DNA from: Chara braunii
Taxonomy: Eukaryota; Streptophyta; Charophyceae; Charales; Characeae
Reading direction: 5' to 3'
Assembly: GCA_003427395.1 (NCBI GenBank)
Contig: BFEA01000005.1
Span: 8,378,334-8,424,757 of the forward strand
DNA: 46,424 bases
A program made the translations under genes and the position numbers. Under the pieces are notes generated by a model. It ran no database searches. It worked only from the letters and a program-made list of their open reading frames with translations, and was not told the origin of the DNA. Shown here in pieces: positions 28,030-38,003 of the stretch; positions within the stretch are counted from its first letter, which is position 1, and each line of letters opens with the position of its first letter.

Positions 28030-29861
28030 CATCAGGGGATGAACGTTATATCACCCACCATCTCACGCCCATCTTTTGTCCTTGCTGCTCCCCACCCCCT
28101 CGCTGCCCTTCCTCGTCTCTTTCCCTTTTCTCAACCTTAAATTAGAGCTCGGCCCATTGCGGTTCTTGCAAGGAAGGAGGGAAGGGTGTGGTATGCTGAT
28201 GGCTGACCAATCCAGGGAGAGGATCAATGGATGATTCTTTTTATCGCCCACCATCTTACGTCCTTCTCTTGTCCTTGCTGCTCCCCACCACTGCCTTTTT
28301 CCCTTCCCTCTCCCTTACCTCACCTTTCAATGACAACCCCACCCCTCGCCTCTTTCCCCTGGTCTTTCCCTTTGCTCATCCTTAAGTCAGAGCTCGGCCC
28401 GTCACAGTTTTTGCACACACACAGTAACTGAAAGGGTGAAGAGGGATAGAAAAGGAAGAAGAAGGAGAGATGACGAGTGGAAGCGTAACAAAAAATCACG
28501 ATGAGGGAGAGAAGGGCAGGGCAAAATTCGCGTCAAGAGGGAAGGTGGGTCAGGAGCGACGAGGAGAGACGAAGCGGTGTGATCTCACCAAGTATTCACC
28601 GCATCGAATCCCCCCCATACAGTTACCTCACTCTTCACTCATATTCCCCTTGTCGATCCCTTGTGATCCCTCAGAATTATTTGAATCTAGACAAATAGGT
28701 AAGAGGTGATAGAAGATCGCGGGAGGGAGAGAAGGGAAAAAAGACATACCTGCATCGAGGGGGAGGGAGGAACAAGAGGAATAGGGAAGGGGGACGCCGT
28801 CGCAAAGGGATTGGAAAGCGGGGACAGAGGGGAGGAACCGAAAGGGAGGTAATTTGACAGAAGATCGCGAGGAGGGAGAGAAGGGCAGGGCGGACTTCGC
28901 CTGTCTTCTCTCCCCACCACAGGATCATGGGATGAACCTTGTATCACCCACCATCTCACGTCCATCTCTTGTCCTTGCTGCTCCCCACCCCCTCACTGCC
29001 TTTCCTCGTCTCATTCCCTTTTCTCAACTTTAAATTAGAGCTCCGCCCGTCGCGGTTTTTGCAACGAAGGAGGGAAGGGTGTGGGCCGCTAATGGTTGAC
29101 CAATCCGGGGAGAGGATCAGGGGATGATCCTTTGTATAGCCCACCATCTTACGTCCTTCTCTTGTCCTTGCTGCTCCCCACCACTGCCTTTTTTCCTTCC
29201 CTCTGCCTTGCCTCACATTTCAATCACAAACCCACCCCTCGCCTCTCTCACCTGGTCTTTCCCTTTGCTCATCCTTAAGTCAGAGCTCGGCCCGTCACGG
29301 TTTTTGCACACACACAGTAACTGAAAGGGTAAAGAGGGATAGGAAAGGAAGAAGAAGGAGAGACGAGGAGAGGCAAGAGTGGAAATAAAAAGGAAAAGTA
29401 GAAAGGGAGAGAAAGGTGAGAGAGGTGAGAAGCGAGGAGGAGAGGAAGCCTGACAGAAGATCACGAGGAGGGAGAGAAGGGCAAGGCAAAATTCGCGTCA
29501 AGAGGGAAGGTGGATCAGGAGAGACGAGGAGAGACGAAGGGGTGTACACCCCTTACCCCACTCTTCACTCAGATTCCCCTCATCGAATCGTCGATCCCTT
29601 GTGATCCCTTGGAGTTGTTTGAATCTAGACAAATAGGTAAGAGGGAACAAAAGATCGCGGGAGGGAGAGAAGGGAAAGAGGATATATACCTACATTGAGG
29701 GGGAGGGAGGAACAAGAGGAACAGGGAAGGGGGACGTCGTCGCGAAGGGATTGGAAAGCGGGGACATAGGGAAGGAGCCGAAGGGGAGGTAATTTGACAG
29801 AAGATCGCGAGGAGGGAGAGAAGGGCAAGGCGGACTTCGCCTGTCTTCTCTCCCCACCACA
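28030..29861. repeat. Tandem duplication, two units of about 0.9 kb
   Basis: Unit 1 (28030-28921) and unit 2 (28922-29861) align end to end. The start block GGGATGAAC..T.TATCACCCACC is at 28037 and 28929; TTAAGTCAGAGCTCGGCCCG is at about 28382 and 29275; the end block CTTCGCCTGTCTTCTCTCCC is at about 28898 and 29838. Each unit is itself internally duplicated (CACCATCTCACGTCC and CACCATCTTACGTCC about 190 bp apart). The offset grows from 892 to about 940 bp through a small insertion in unit 2. The polypyrimidine/polypurine composition gives many spurious frames. Confidence 0.9.
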
Positions 29862-30656
29862 CCTTAACTCACCCTTACCCCACCCTACACTCAGAGCTCC
29901 CCCTTTGATTCCTTGTAATTCCTCACAGCTTTTGTTTTCATAAAAATGGTACTAAAGAGGTGTCAAAAGATCGAGGTGACAAAAGATCGCAGGGAGGGAG
30001 AGAAGGGAAGGAGGTCATCGGAACTTCGGAAGACATCGAGGGGAAGGTGGAACATGTGAGACATAGGGACTGGAGAGCAGGGACAGAAGGAAGGAGCCGA
30101 CGGAAATAGTATTGTGTCCCTCCCATCAGGAGGAGAGTGAGGATGGGGGACAGGGGGGAAGAGAGGAAAAGAGAGTGAAGATAAGGAAAGAGAGTGAAGA
30201 AGTGATTAAGTGTGATTGGAGACTCCTGATCTCACAAAGCAACCGAAAGAACACAAGGAGAGGTTTTTGGGCTGATAAACGCAGTGTCAGGCAAGTAAGG
30301 GAGCATACACACAAAATCACACACAGAAAACAACATAGGCGGGAAACGGTACACACGATACACACGAATCACACGCAGCAAATAATACCGGTGGGAGTGA
30401 AAATGACGGCCAATAAAGGAAGGAGTAAGGTCCAGAGAGTACACAAGAAAATGGAGTCCGTGCTCATGTACAAAGGGTCAACAAGGTATCACGCCCAGGG
30501 GCATCTCACAGGGATTGGCCTCTCGCACAAAGAAACGTCCAAGCCGGTGGAGGATTAGGGGGGGGAGGGAGGGGGAGGTCAGGAGATTCGGCCAGAGGCG
30601 AGTAGTGATTTTGGGGGTAGGCTAGTTGTCAGGTGGGGTAAAGAGTTCAGGAACTC
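29862..30656. other. Unassigned purine-rich region
   Basis: A 148-codon plus-strand frame (30112-30558) is Lys/Arg/His-rich (HTHKITHRKQHRRETVHTIH) with no family motif. Composition continues that of the tandem duplication on the left. Confidence 0.3.
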
Positions 30657-31127
30657 GTGGGCAGAAAGGGTGGCGAGACCGTTTTCAGGAGAATCAATCT
30701 CAATTCAATGGAAGAAAGAGGGAGAAAAGGGAGGGAAAGGGGAGCATTGGAGAACTCCCTTGGGAAATCTAACAACAGCAGGGGCCTTTTTCTTGACCCG
30801 CCTCCTTTCCACCTCAGAAAACAGAATACTGCACCAAGGCGGCAGACCTACCATAGTCAAGGCACTCCCCGGGGAAAAAGTGAAAATGCATGACGAGCTG
30901 TACACACGCTACGCCAGTAATTGAGTGTTTCACAACGATGTTGCGTTCAAATCTACGAATGATAAGGTTGGCTGGATTAGAGAACGACTGGGGGCCTTCA
31001 AAGGATCCCTGGAGGGTGCACACGAGTTCTTCCTAATACAACTAGTCTCATCCTCCGTCATCACAGTCATCTGCATGTTCGACACTGACAAAAGAGTAAT
31101 AGACAACATTATCATTGGTCTATGCAG
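30657..31127 (+). pseudogene. Possible coding remnant of unknown family
   Basis: One frame reads ARPFSGESISIQWKKEGEKG, FFLTRLLSTSENRILHQGGR and KALPGEKVKMHDELYTRYAS to a TGA at 30922, and the same frame continues VFHNDVAFKSTNDKVGWIRE, then HEFFLIQLVSSSVITVICMF to 31127. Its composition is protein-like, with only one stop over about 155 codons, but I do not recognise it. It ends at the border of a putative LTR, so it could be the 3' part of an internal region. Confidence 0.35.
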
Positions 31128-31274
31128 GTGTACATTATCTTTTTCTTTCTTTCTTTCTTCTTCTTCTTCTTCTTTCCCTCTCTCTCCTCTCAAGTTCATT
31201 CATTTCTTTTTGCAATTGGACGACATTGTACTTTCTGATGAATGTGTACTTTGAAATTGGCCAGGATCTTAGCA
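31128..31274 (+). mobile_element. Putative short LTR end followed by a tRNA-Met PBS
   Basis: The segment begins TGTACATT (31130), is pyrimidine-rich (TTTC/TTC repeats), and ends TTAGCA just before a canonical primer-binding site. If both ends are right the LTR is only about 145 bp; the left border is uncertain and it may be longer. No partner LTR was found. Confidence 0.4.
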
Positions 31275-31275
31275 T

Positions 31276-31289
31276 TGGTATCAGAGCGG
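31276..31289 (+). promoter_or_regulatory. Primer-binding site for initiator tRNA-Met
   Basis: TGGTATCAGAGCGG begins two bases after the terminal CA at 31273-31274. TGGTATCAGAGC is the standard complement of the 3' end of plant initiator tRNA-Met used to prime reverse transcription by LTR elements. Confidence 0.7.
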
Positions 31290-32279
31290 ATTCTACTCGC
31301 TGGCGAGAGTTGATTTTACTGCCCTAACCTTAACCAAAGTGGTTGAGGGCACCACTTAGGGTTAGGGTTGGTTGTGATGGAAGTGGGGCAGCGTGGCTAA
31401 GGGAAGTTGCCCCCACCTGGTTAGGTCATGTTGGGTGGACGCTAGACCTAACCAGGTTGTTTGAGAGTAAGTTTGGGGTGGCAAAACATTTCGTGGAGAC
31501 TTCATGCGACAATTTGAGAAAGGCAACAATAAGAGGCACTCACACTTGGAATCTGATTCAAGGGAGACACTTCACGACTTTAGGGCTTCCCTCAAGTAGA
31601 CGAGCTTGAGGGACAACAACCATTCAACATCTACAAACTAAGCATCGACGGGGGATCCAGCGTTGCACTTGGGTGTTGGAGTCAGACCCTCCTAGGAGAT
31701 AGGACACTAGTGTAGGGTTAGCGTTACAGGGTCACGAGGATCATATGAGAGGGGGGTGAGTTCTATTCATCTAGAAGCTCAGGCCACTCAGGTAAGTGTC
31801 GTAGACCTAAAAGATGCCCATTTATGTGTGCATGGTATTGGTTGTCCTGTTGGGGTTATTCTGGGTTTCTTTCCTACTCCGCTGTGGTCTTGATTGTGTG
31901 TTTTGAGTGTGTGAACTACTTAACTCACCTAATGAATGGAGAAATGAAGTATCTTGATTTGAATTTCGAGTCCTTCTATAGTGCTTTGTTTTTTCATCTT
32001 TGAACGGTTGTAGTCTGTAGGTTCTGTTGGAAGTTGAAGTTCGTTTTTCAGTTCGGTACAGGCAGAAAGAAAGCCCATGTGAGACTTCTCTTGGTTGGGA
32101 CTCGGTCACGATCTAAGTGGGACCCTTAGGGACCCAGTAGAATCTGACGCAAGCAAGAAGGGCCCTTGGACCCAAATCTGTTAGACATTGGTTCATTCTC
32201 TTTCTGACTGGGATCCATAGTTTTATTCTCTTGGTAAGGACACCTGTTGCTGAGGGGATCTCGGTTGAGACGTTCTACA
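31290..32279. other. Non-coding leader-like region after the PBS
   Basis: About 1 kb without recognisable coding sequence before the gypsy LTR. TTAGGGTTAGGGTTGG at about 31355-31370 is an isolated telomere-like doublet. The last bases (CTACA, 32275-32279) would be the left target duplication of the gypsy insertion, but I cannot confirm the right-hand copy. Confidence 0.35.
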
Positions 32280-32397
32280 TGAAACGGTTTTCACCTTTTG
32301 CAGTAGCAGATGCAGACCCCAGGGTTCGATCCCTAGCCCTCACCCTACCGATGTACAGTATCTGTGTCGGCCCCAAGGCTTGAACCCACGACCTATG
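32280..32397 (+). mobile_element. Start of the 5' LTR of the long gypsy element
   Basis: TGAAACGGTTTTCACC begins a 118-bp block repeated at 40216-40333 with about one difference (CACGACCTATG against CACGACCTGTG) before the gap interrupts it. Sequences left of the TG are unrelated (TTCTACA here, GGCGGGAG there), as expected for the LTR edge. The block contains tRNA B-box-like sequences on both strands (GGGTTCGATCCC on the plus strand, GTGGGTTCAAGCC on the minus strand). The LTR end is not determined. Confidence 0.75.
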
Positions 32398-33347
32398 NNN
32401 NNNNNNNNNNNNNNNNNNNNNNNNNNNNNNNNNNNNNNNNNNNNNNNNNNNNNNNNNNNNNNNNNNNNNNNNNNNNNNNNNNNNNNNNNNNNNNNNNNNN
32501 NNNNNNNNNNNNNNNNNNNNNNNNNNNNNNNNNNNNNNNNNNNNNNNNNNNNNNNNNNNNNNNNNNNNNNNNNNNNNNNNNNNNNNNNNNNNNNNNNNNN
32601 NNNNNNNNNNNNNNNNNNNNNNNNNNNNNNNNNNNNNNNNNNNNNNNNNNNNNNNNNNNNNNNNNNNNNNNNNNNNNNNNNNNNNNNNNNNNNNNNNNNN
32701 NNNNNNNNNNNNNNNNNNNNNNNNNNNNNNNNNNNNNNNNNNNNNNNNNNNNNNNNNNNNNNNNNNNNNNNNNNNNNNNNNNNNNNNNNNNNNNNNNNNN
32801 NNNNNNNNNNNNNNNNNNNNNNNNNNNNNNNNNNNNNNNNNNNNNNNNNNNNNNNNNNNNNNNNNNNNNNNNNNNNNNNNNNNNNNNNNNNNNNNNNNNN
32901 NNNNNNNNNNNNNNNNNNNNNNNNNNNNNNNNNNNNNNNNNNNNNNNNNNNNNNNNNNNNNNNNNNNNNNNNNNNNNNNNNNNNNNNNNNNNNNNNNNNN
33001 NNNNNNNNNNNNNNNNNNNNNNNNNNNNNNNNNNNNNNNNNNNNNNNNNNNNNNNNNNNNNNNNNNNNNNNNNNNNNNNNNNNNNNNNNNNNNNNNNNNN
33101 NNNNNNNNNNNNNNNNNNNNNNNNNNNNNNNNNNNNNNNNNNNNNNNNNNNNNNNNNNNNNNNNNNNNNNNNNNNNNNNNNNNNNNNNNNNNNNNNNNNN
33201 NNNNNNNNNNNNNNNNNNNNNNNNNNNNNNNNNNNNNNNNNNNNNNNNNNNNNNNNNNNNNNNNNNNNNNNNNNNNNNNNNNNNNNNNNNNNNNNNNNNN
33301 NNNNNNNNNNNNNNNNNNNNNNNNNNNNNNNNNNNNNNNNNNNNNNN
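32398..33347. other. Assembly gap (950 N) inside the gypsy 5' region
   Basis: An unresolved run of N followed directly by (GA)n. The true length is unknown, so the LTR and leader lengths cannot be stated. Confidence 0.99.
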
Positions 33348-33475
<128 letters not shown>

Positions 33476-33477
33476 AT

Positions 33478-34552
33478 GGCTGAGCGATACAAGATTGGGT
33501 TACTACGTACCTGCTGCGCTGGAGATATCGCTACAGCAAGAGAGAGAGAGATGAGCGATACAAGTTTGGTTGTCACATACCTGTGAAGTGTGCCGCGCAG
33601 TCNACGAAGAAGAAGATTGCGGCCATAGCCGTGGAGCTTGACCACGGAGTGACGAAGAAGGGAGAGAGAGTGGACAGAGGGAGAGACCGAGAAGGGGGAG
33701 AGAAGCCATAGCCGAGGAGAGGAAGAAGAAGAGGTGAAAAAAAATAAAAAAAAATAAAAATAGCAGTGTGTAAGGAGGCGAGGAAGGTGAAAAGAAGAAG
33801 GAGGTTGGTGAGGGAAAGAGCAGCCGGCAGCCATAGCTGACCGAAGGGTTGACCGGGAGAGTTGACTGGAGGTGTTGACCGACGTTTACCGGAGTTGACC
33901 GGGGGTTGACTGCAGCGTTGACCATCGTTGACCAAGGCGTTGACCAAGACTTTGACCAAGCTGGAGCCGGTAAAATCTCGCCAAGCCTTCAGCCTATCCC
34001 TCGCCCTATGGATGTGCACACACCCTGTGGTACTTGTTGAGTCCAGTCAGTCTGTCTCTTCTTTCTGCATTGAGTCTCTTCTGTCCTAGGTGATAGTACT
34101 CTGTGGATGAAGGATAGGGCCTTGTTGACCAAACCCACACGGGCTGAGTAGGGCTAAAAGTTGTGTCTGACGACTCGACTGTCCCGGAGGACACGAACCC
34201 CTCCCAAAGACCGGTACTGACCGGCGGGCTGCTCGGTGTGGCACGGTAGGCCCAAAATCCGAGCTGTGGGCTGCACAACAGGCCGTCTAAGTGTTGAGAG
34301 ACCTGTTGATCGCGTCGTCCTGTCTGCGACGTTAAATAATTTCTGAGGAGTTACGGGGGATCTCCTTAAATGCCTCCTGATCAGCAACAGGTCTAGTAGT
34401 GACTGCCATAGTTAGGTCCAGGCTAGAGACCCTAGTTGGCAGGATCCCTATCCGGATTCTGTGAGTCTTAGATTGAGTCCATAGGTTTGTCAGTCAGGGG
34501 TTAGAGTCTAAGTGGTGAGGAATGGAATCCTCCTGATTGTGCACCTGTCACC
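33478..34552 (+). promoter_or_regulatory. Gypsy LTR/leader region with a TTGAC-box array
   Basis: No coding sequence. 33848-33960 holds nine GTTGACC, GTTGACT or TTTGACC units in about 110 bp; TTGACC/T is the core of the W box bound by WRKY transcription factors in plants. GCGGCCATAGCCG (33618) and GCAGCCATAGCTG (33828) resemble dyads in other LTR material of this window. The gag ATG follows at 34553. The exact end of the LTR and the primer-binding site are not identified; TGTGGTACTTG near 34030 is a weak candidate. Confidence 0.5.
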
Positions 34553-36061
34553 ATGGTGGACTTGCGTAGTGGGAAGAGCACTAGCCCCTACACCCCTGAG
34601 CGGCAAGAGAAGATGGCCTCCCTAGTGAGAGAAAACAAAGAGAGGAAGGAGCTCGAGAAGCTGGCGAAGCTAAAGGCAATCGCAGAGGAGCAGGCGACAA
34701 AGATGAAGAAGTTGGAGGAGGAGATTAAGAGAGTTCAGCACGAGGAGGAAGAGAGGAAAAAGGCTGCTGAAGAAGAAGCAGCAGCAAAAGAAGCAAAAGA
34801 GAGGATGTGTATTGAGAGTAGAGAAGGGAGCAGTGGCACGAAAAAGGATGAAGACGCAGAGATGGAGAAAAAGATAAGTGAGTGGGTCGCTAATTTATCA
34901 TTGGGGGAAGATGAGGAGGCAGAGTCTTATGTGCCTTAGGATTAGAGAGAGGCGTTAGCTAGGGAGCTGATGACAGTGGAGGACCCCATGGAACGGCGAG
35001 AAAGAGAGGAGGAGCAGAAGTTGGAATGGAAGTTGAGGATGAAGAGGGAGAATAAGAGAAGGAGGGAGGAAGTCACTAGGCTGACAACAGAGGTGGCAAA
35101 GGTGAAGGACTGTAGGCAGGAAGTGGAGGCCCAGACAGACGACAAGGCCAAATGGGACAAGGTATTGGGATACCTAGAGGTGCTGAGCGCAGCGTGGATG
35201 GAGGAGCGCCAAGCTAGTTGGAGTCAAGAGGTAGCCTTGAGTGCCATGCGGTCGGGGTTTAGGGACTTTGCGCGCGACATGGTTACCTATGTTGGGGGAG
35301 AAGTCAGGAAGTTGAGAGACAACGTGGGAAAGTTTTGCGAAGGTGCCATTGAAGGTGCCAAAGCGATAGTCGCTGTAGAGGGCGAGGCCAGACCCCGTAA
35401 AGAGTCCGTAAAGCTCAAGTTCCCAGATGCATACGGGGGAAAGAAGGAGGAGAACTTTGACAACTTGGAGGCCAGTGTCAATAGTTATATATACTTACAG
35501 CATATCCTGACAGAGGAGCAAGTCCTCGTAACTTTTCAGGCCCTCAAAGATGAAGCGGCTAGTTTTGTCAGGTCCCTTGCAGGCGCAGCCGGTTGTGAAA
35601 ACAACATGGTTGCATATTCCAAGATCACCACCCTTCCTCAATTCTTCAAAGTCCTGAGGGAGAGATTCGTCGACCCAACGAGAGGCGTTAGAGCCTCTGA
35701 CAAGTTACAGACGATCCACTCGCGACAGTGGAGGAGTGTGAGAGCACTCAAGGGCGTTATGGACGACTTGGTAGCCGTCCCAAACCATGGGGTCACTGAG
35801 ACCCAATTGGTCCAGTTATTTTATCGTGCCATGCCAGAGGCCCTGCGCGGGCATTTCTTTGACAAGTCTCAACAGGCCGGCATCACTTATGATGCGTTGA
35901 GTAGGGAAGTGGTCCTGTATGAGTCAAAGTCNATGCCAGTTACCACTTTCTGGCATAAGGGCCTGGATAAGGGGAAAAGGTGGAAAGGTCGTACCATCTC
36001 AGGCCAGGTGAGGGCCAAGGATCACATGATCCTTACCTTAGAGGAAGGTGGTACAGACTAG
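34553..36061 (+). pseudogene. Ty3/gypsy gag, long copy (three in-frame TAG)
   Basis: A single reading frame runs from the ATG at 34553 to 36061, interrupted by TAG at 34937-34939 and 34943-34945. The first 128 codons (VDLRSGKSTSPYTPERQEKM...) and the segment after 34970 are Lys/Glu/Arg-rich heptad-like sequence, probably coiled coil. From about 35400 the capsid-like part follows: LKFPDAYGGKKEENFDNLEA, LVTFQALKDEAASFVRSLAG, LRERFVDPTRGVRASDKLQT and MPEALRGHFF. This is the retrotransposon gag domain that forms the particle. A TAG at 36059 replaces a Glu codon present in the other copy. One ambiguous base lies at 35932. Confidence 0.9.
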
Positions 36062-36472
36062 GTCCCATGCAGTCAGATCGAGTGGGGCCTTGAAGAGGAG
36101 GACAGTAGTGTGGGACAGGGGAGGTGCTATGTTGCTGTCGCGGCTGGAGGGAGGCCACAAAGTAGAGGAGGAGGTCAGGGCCAAAAGGGTCAGGCCATGG
36201 GAGGTCGAGAACCGGGTGCACAGGGGGTTGGCGGACAAGGGAACCACCAAGTGGGAGGTAGGGGTCTAGGTCCCCCGCCAAATCACTAGGGTTCTTGTCG
36301 GTCCCCACAACGACGACGTGGAAGGGCACCCAGGCTTGCCACAGGGCAGGCCCTGGGAAGATTTGGGCTTGGACCAACGTATATGGCAGGAACGCGTGGA
36401 CCAGGGTCAGTGCGTGTTTTGTGGTGACCCGACCAACGTTATAAAATTTTGTCCTAAGTATAGACAGGCCCG
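36062..36472 (+). pseudogene. Gypsy gag C-terminus with degenerate zinc knuckle
   Basis: A Gly/Gln/Arg-rich stretch continues the gag frame (VAVAAGGRPQSRGGGQGQKG) to a TAG at 36287. A deletion and frameshift near 36325 relative to the copy at 20.9 kb shift the frame to the knuckle, 36411-36452, which reads CVFCGDPTNVIKFC. The zinc-binding His of the CCHC pattern is Asn here, while the other copy keeps His. RNA packaging by this copy's gag would be impaired. Confidence 0.85.
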
Positions 36473-37997
36473 TTGGGCTGCCTAGCAATCAAAAGGCAGC
36501 CGCCAGTAGGGGTCGCAACTGCCCCTACTTCAGGGCCATGTGGGGAAACGAGTGTGCGCGAACCGGAAACTCCCAAACCACATGCGCCTATAGCAGAGGT
36601 TGCAGGGTCGTGCCTAGCTAGTTGTCCAGAGACTGCTTGTGTTAGCGTCTCTCTAGGCACGTCCCTCACAGGTGTGGCAGAAGAGCTGAAGGAGAGGACG
36701 CCAGCCTGGGCCAAAATGAAGAAGGAGAGTAAGGGACAACTGATCTTAGTAGACGTAGAGGTTTAGAAGTAGAGTAGGGGCCCTTATAGATTCAGGGGCC
36801 ACCCGCAGTTATATTAGCGGAAGGGCGCTGAAGAAGCTGAGGCTAGGGCTAAAAGTCCAGAAGTTAGCAGACCCCATAGTCAGTATCCTCGCAGACAACC
36901 GCACGATGCGAGTTCAGGACTACGTGGAGGGAGTTCAGGCGTATTTCCGCCTAGAGAAGGATGGGAAGGTGGAGAAAGTTCTTCATTCCCTGACTCTCCT
37001 CGTACAGGATGACCTTCCTTTCGACATAGTGTTAGGAATGGATTGGGGAGAGGCAGCAGGGGCCACACTCCACTTGAGAGAGCATGAGTGTTGGTTCCCG
37101 AGCCCGTCAGGCGAGGTTAAGACTGCCCGCCTGTTTCATGTGCCAGATGTAGATAACACTCTGGCACAGTGCTGTCTCAGTGCTCCCGCGTTCGCGCGAT
37201 TAGTGAAGAAGGAGCGATTAGAGGAGCAGGTCTTTGTAGTTTATGTTAAACCTGTCACTGAGGCTAAGGAAGAGGTGAATTCCACAGATCCAACCATTGC
37301 CAAGCTGCTGGAGGAGTTTAAAGACTTGACTGAGTCGCCGACAGGAGTAGTGTCGCGACCCATCCAACACAGGATAGATATAGAGTCTGGCAGTAGAACT
37401 CCTAAGGGAGCAGTCTACAGGATGTCCCCTAGAGCGTTAGAGGAGCTACGTAAGCAATTGGACGAGCTCCTGCAGAAAGGTTGGATCAGGCCCAGTTCGT
37501 CTCCTTTTGGAGCACCTGTCTTGTTTGTCCCCAAAAAGGAAGGAGAGCTTCATATGTGTATAGACTATAGGGGTTTGAATGCGATTACTGTAAAGAATGC
37601 CGAAACGCTGCCTAGGATAGATGATCTCTTAGATCGGGTGCAGGGTTGCAAGTACTTCTCTAAGATAGACCTGAAGTCCGGATACCATCAGATAGAGGTC
37701 CATCCTGATGACCAGCATAAGACAGTGTTCCGGACTAGATATGGGCATTATGAGTTTATAGTGATGCCCTTTGGACTAACCAATGCGCCAGCTACTTTTC
37801 AGCGTTGTATGAATGATTTGTTCAGACCATGGTTAGATAAGTTTGTAGTAGTCTATCTAGATGATATATTAGTCTTCAGCAAGACCCTCCAGGAGCATCA
37901 GGGTCATTTCAGGCAAGTTTTGGAGAAGCTACGAGAGGCTAACTTCAAGATCAACGCAAAGAAGTGCGAGTGGGCCAAGACACAAGTCTTGTACTAG
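36473..37997 (+). pseudogene. Gypsy pol part 1: aspartic protease and reverse transcriptase
   Basis: The pol frame opens before 36473 (IKRQPPVGVATAPTSGPCGE), overlapping the end of gag in the -1 frame. A 1-bp deletion at 36764 relative to copy 2 shifts to the frame that carries LIDSGATRSYISGRALKK (protease DSG motif, about 36786) and, from the first ATG at 36906, FDIVLGMDWGEAAGATLHLR. The RT follows: RMSPRALEELRKQLDELLQK, PVLFVPKKEGELHMCIDYRG, YFSKIDLKSGYHQIEV, FRTRYGHYEFIVMPFGLTNA and the active site YLDD at 37854-37865 (residue 317 of this frame), all intact. TAG at 37995 interrupts within VLY*GHVLDGDG, a conserved family segment. Confidence 0.95.
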
Positions 37998-38003
37998 GGC
38001 CAC

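Noticed and set aside
31355-31371. Telomere repeat
   Set aside because: Only two TTAGGG-like units, not the TTTAGGG usual in plants, and no array.
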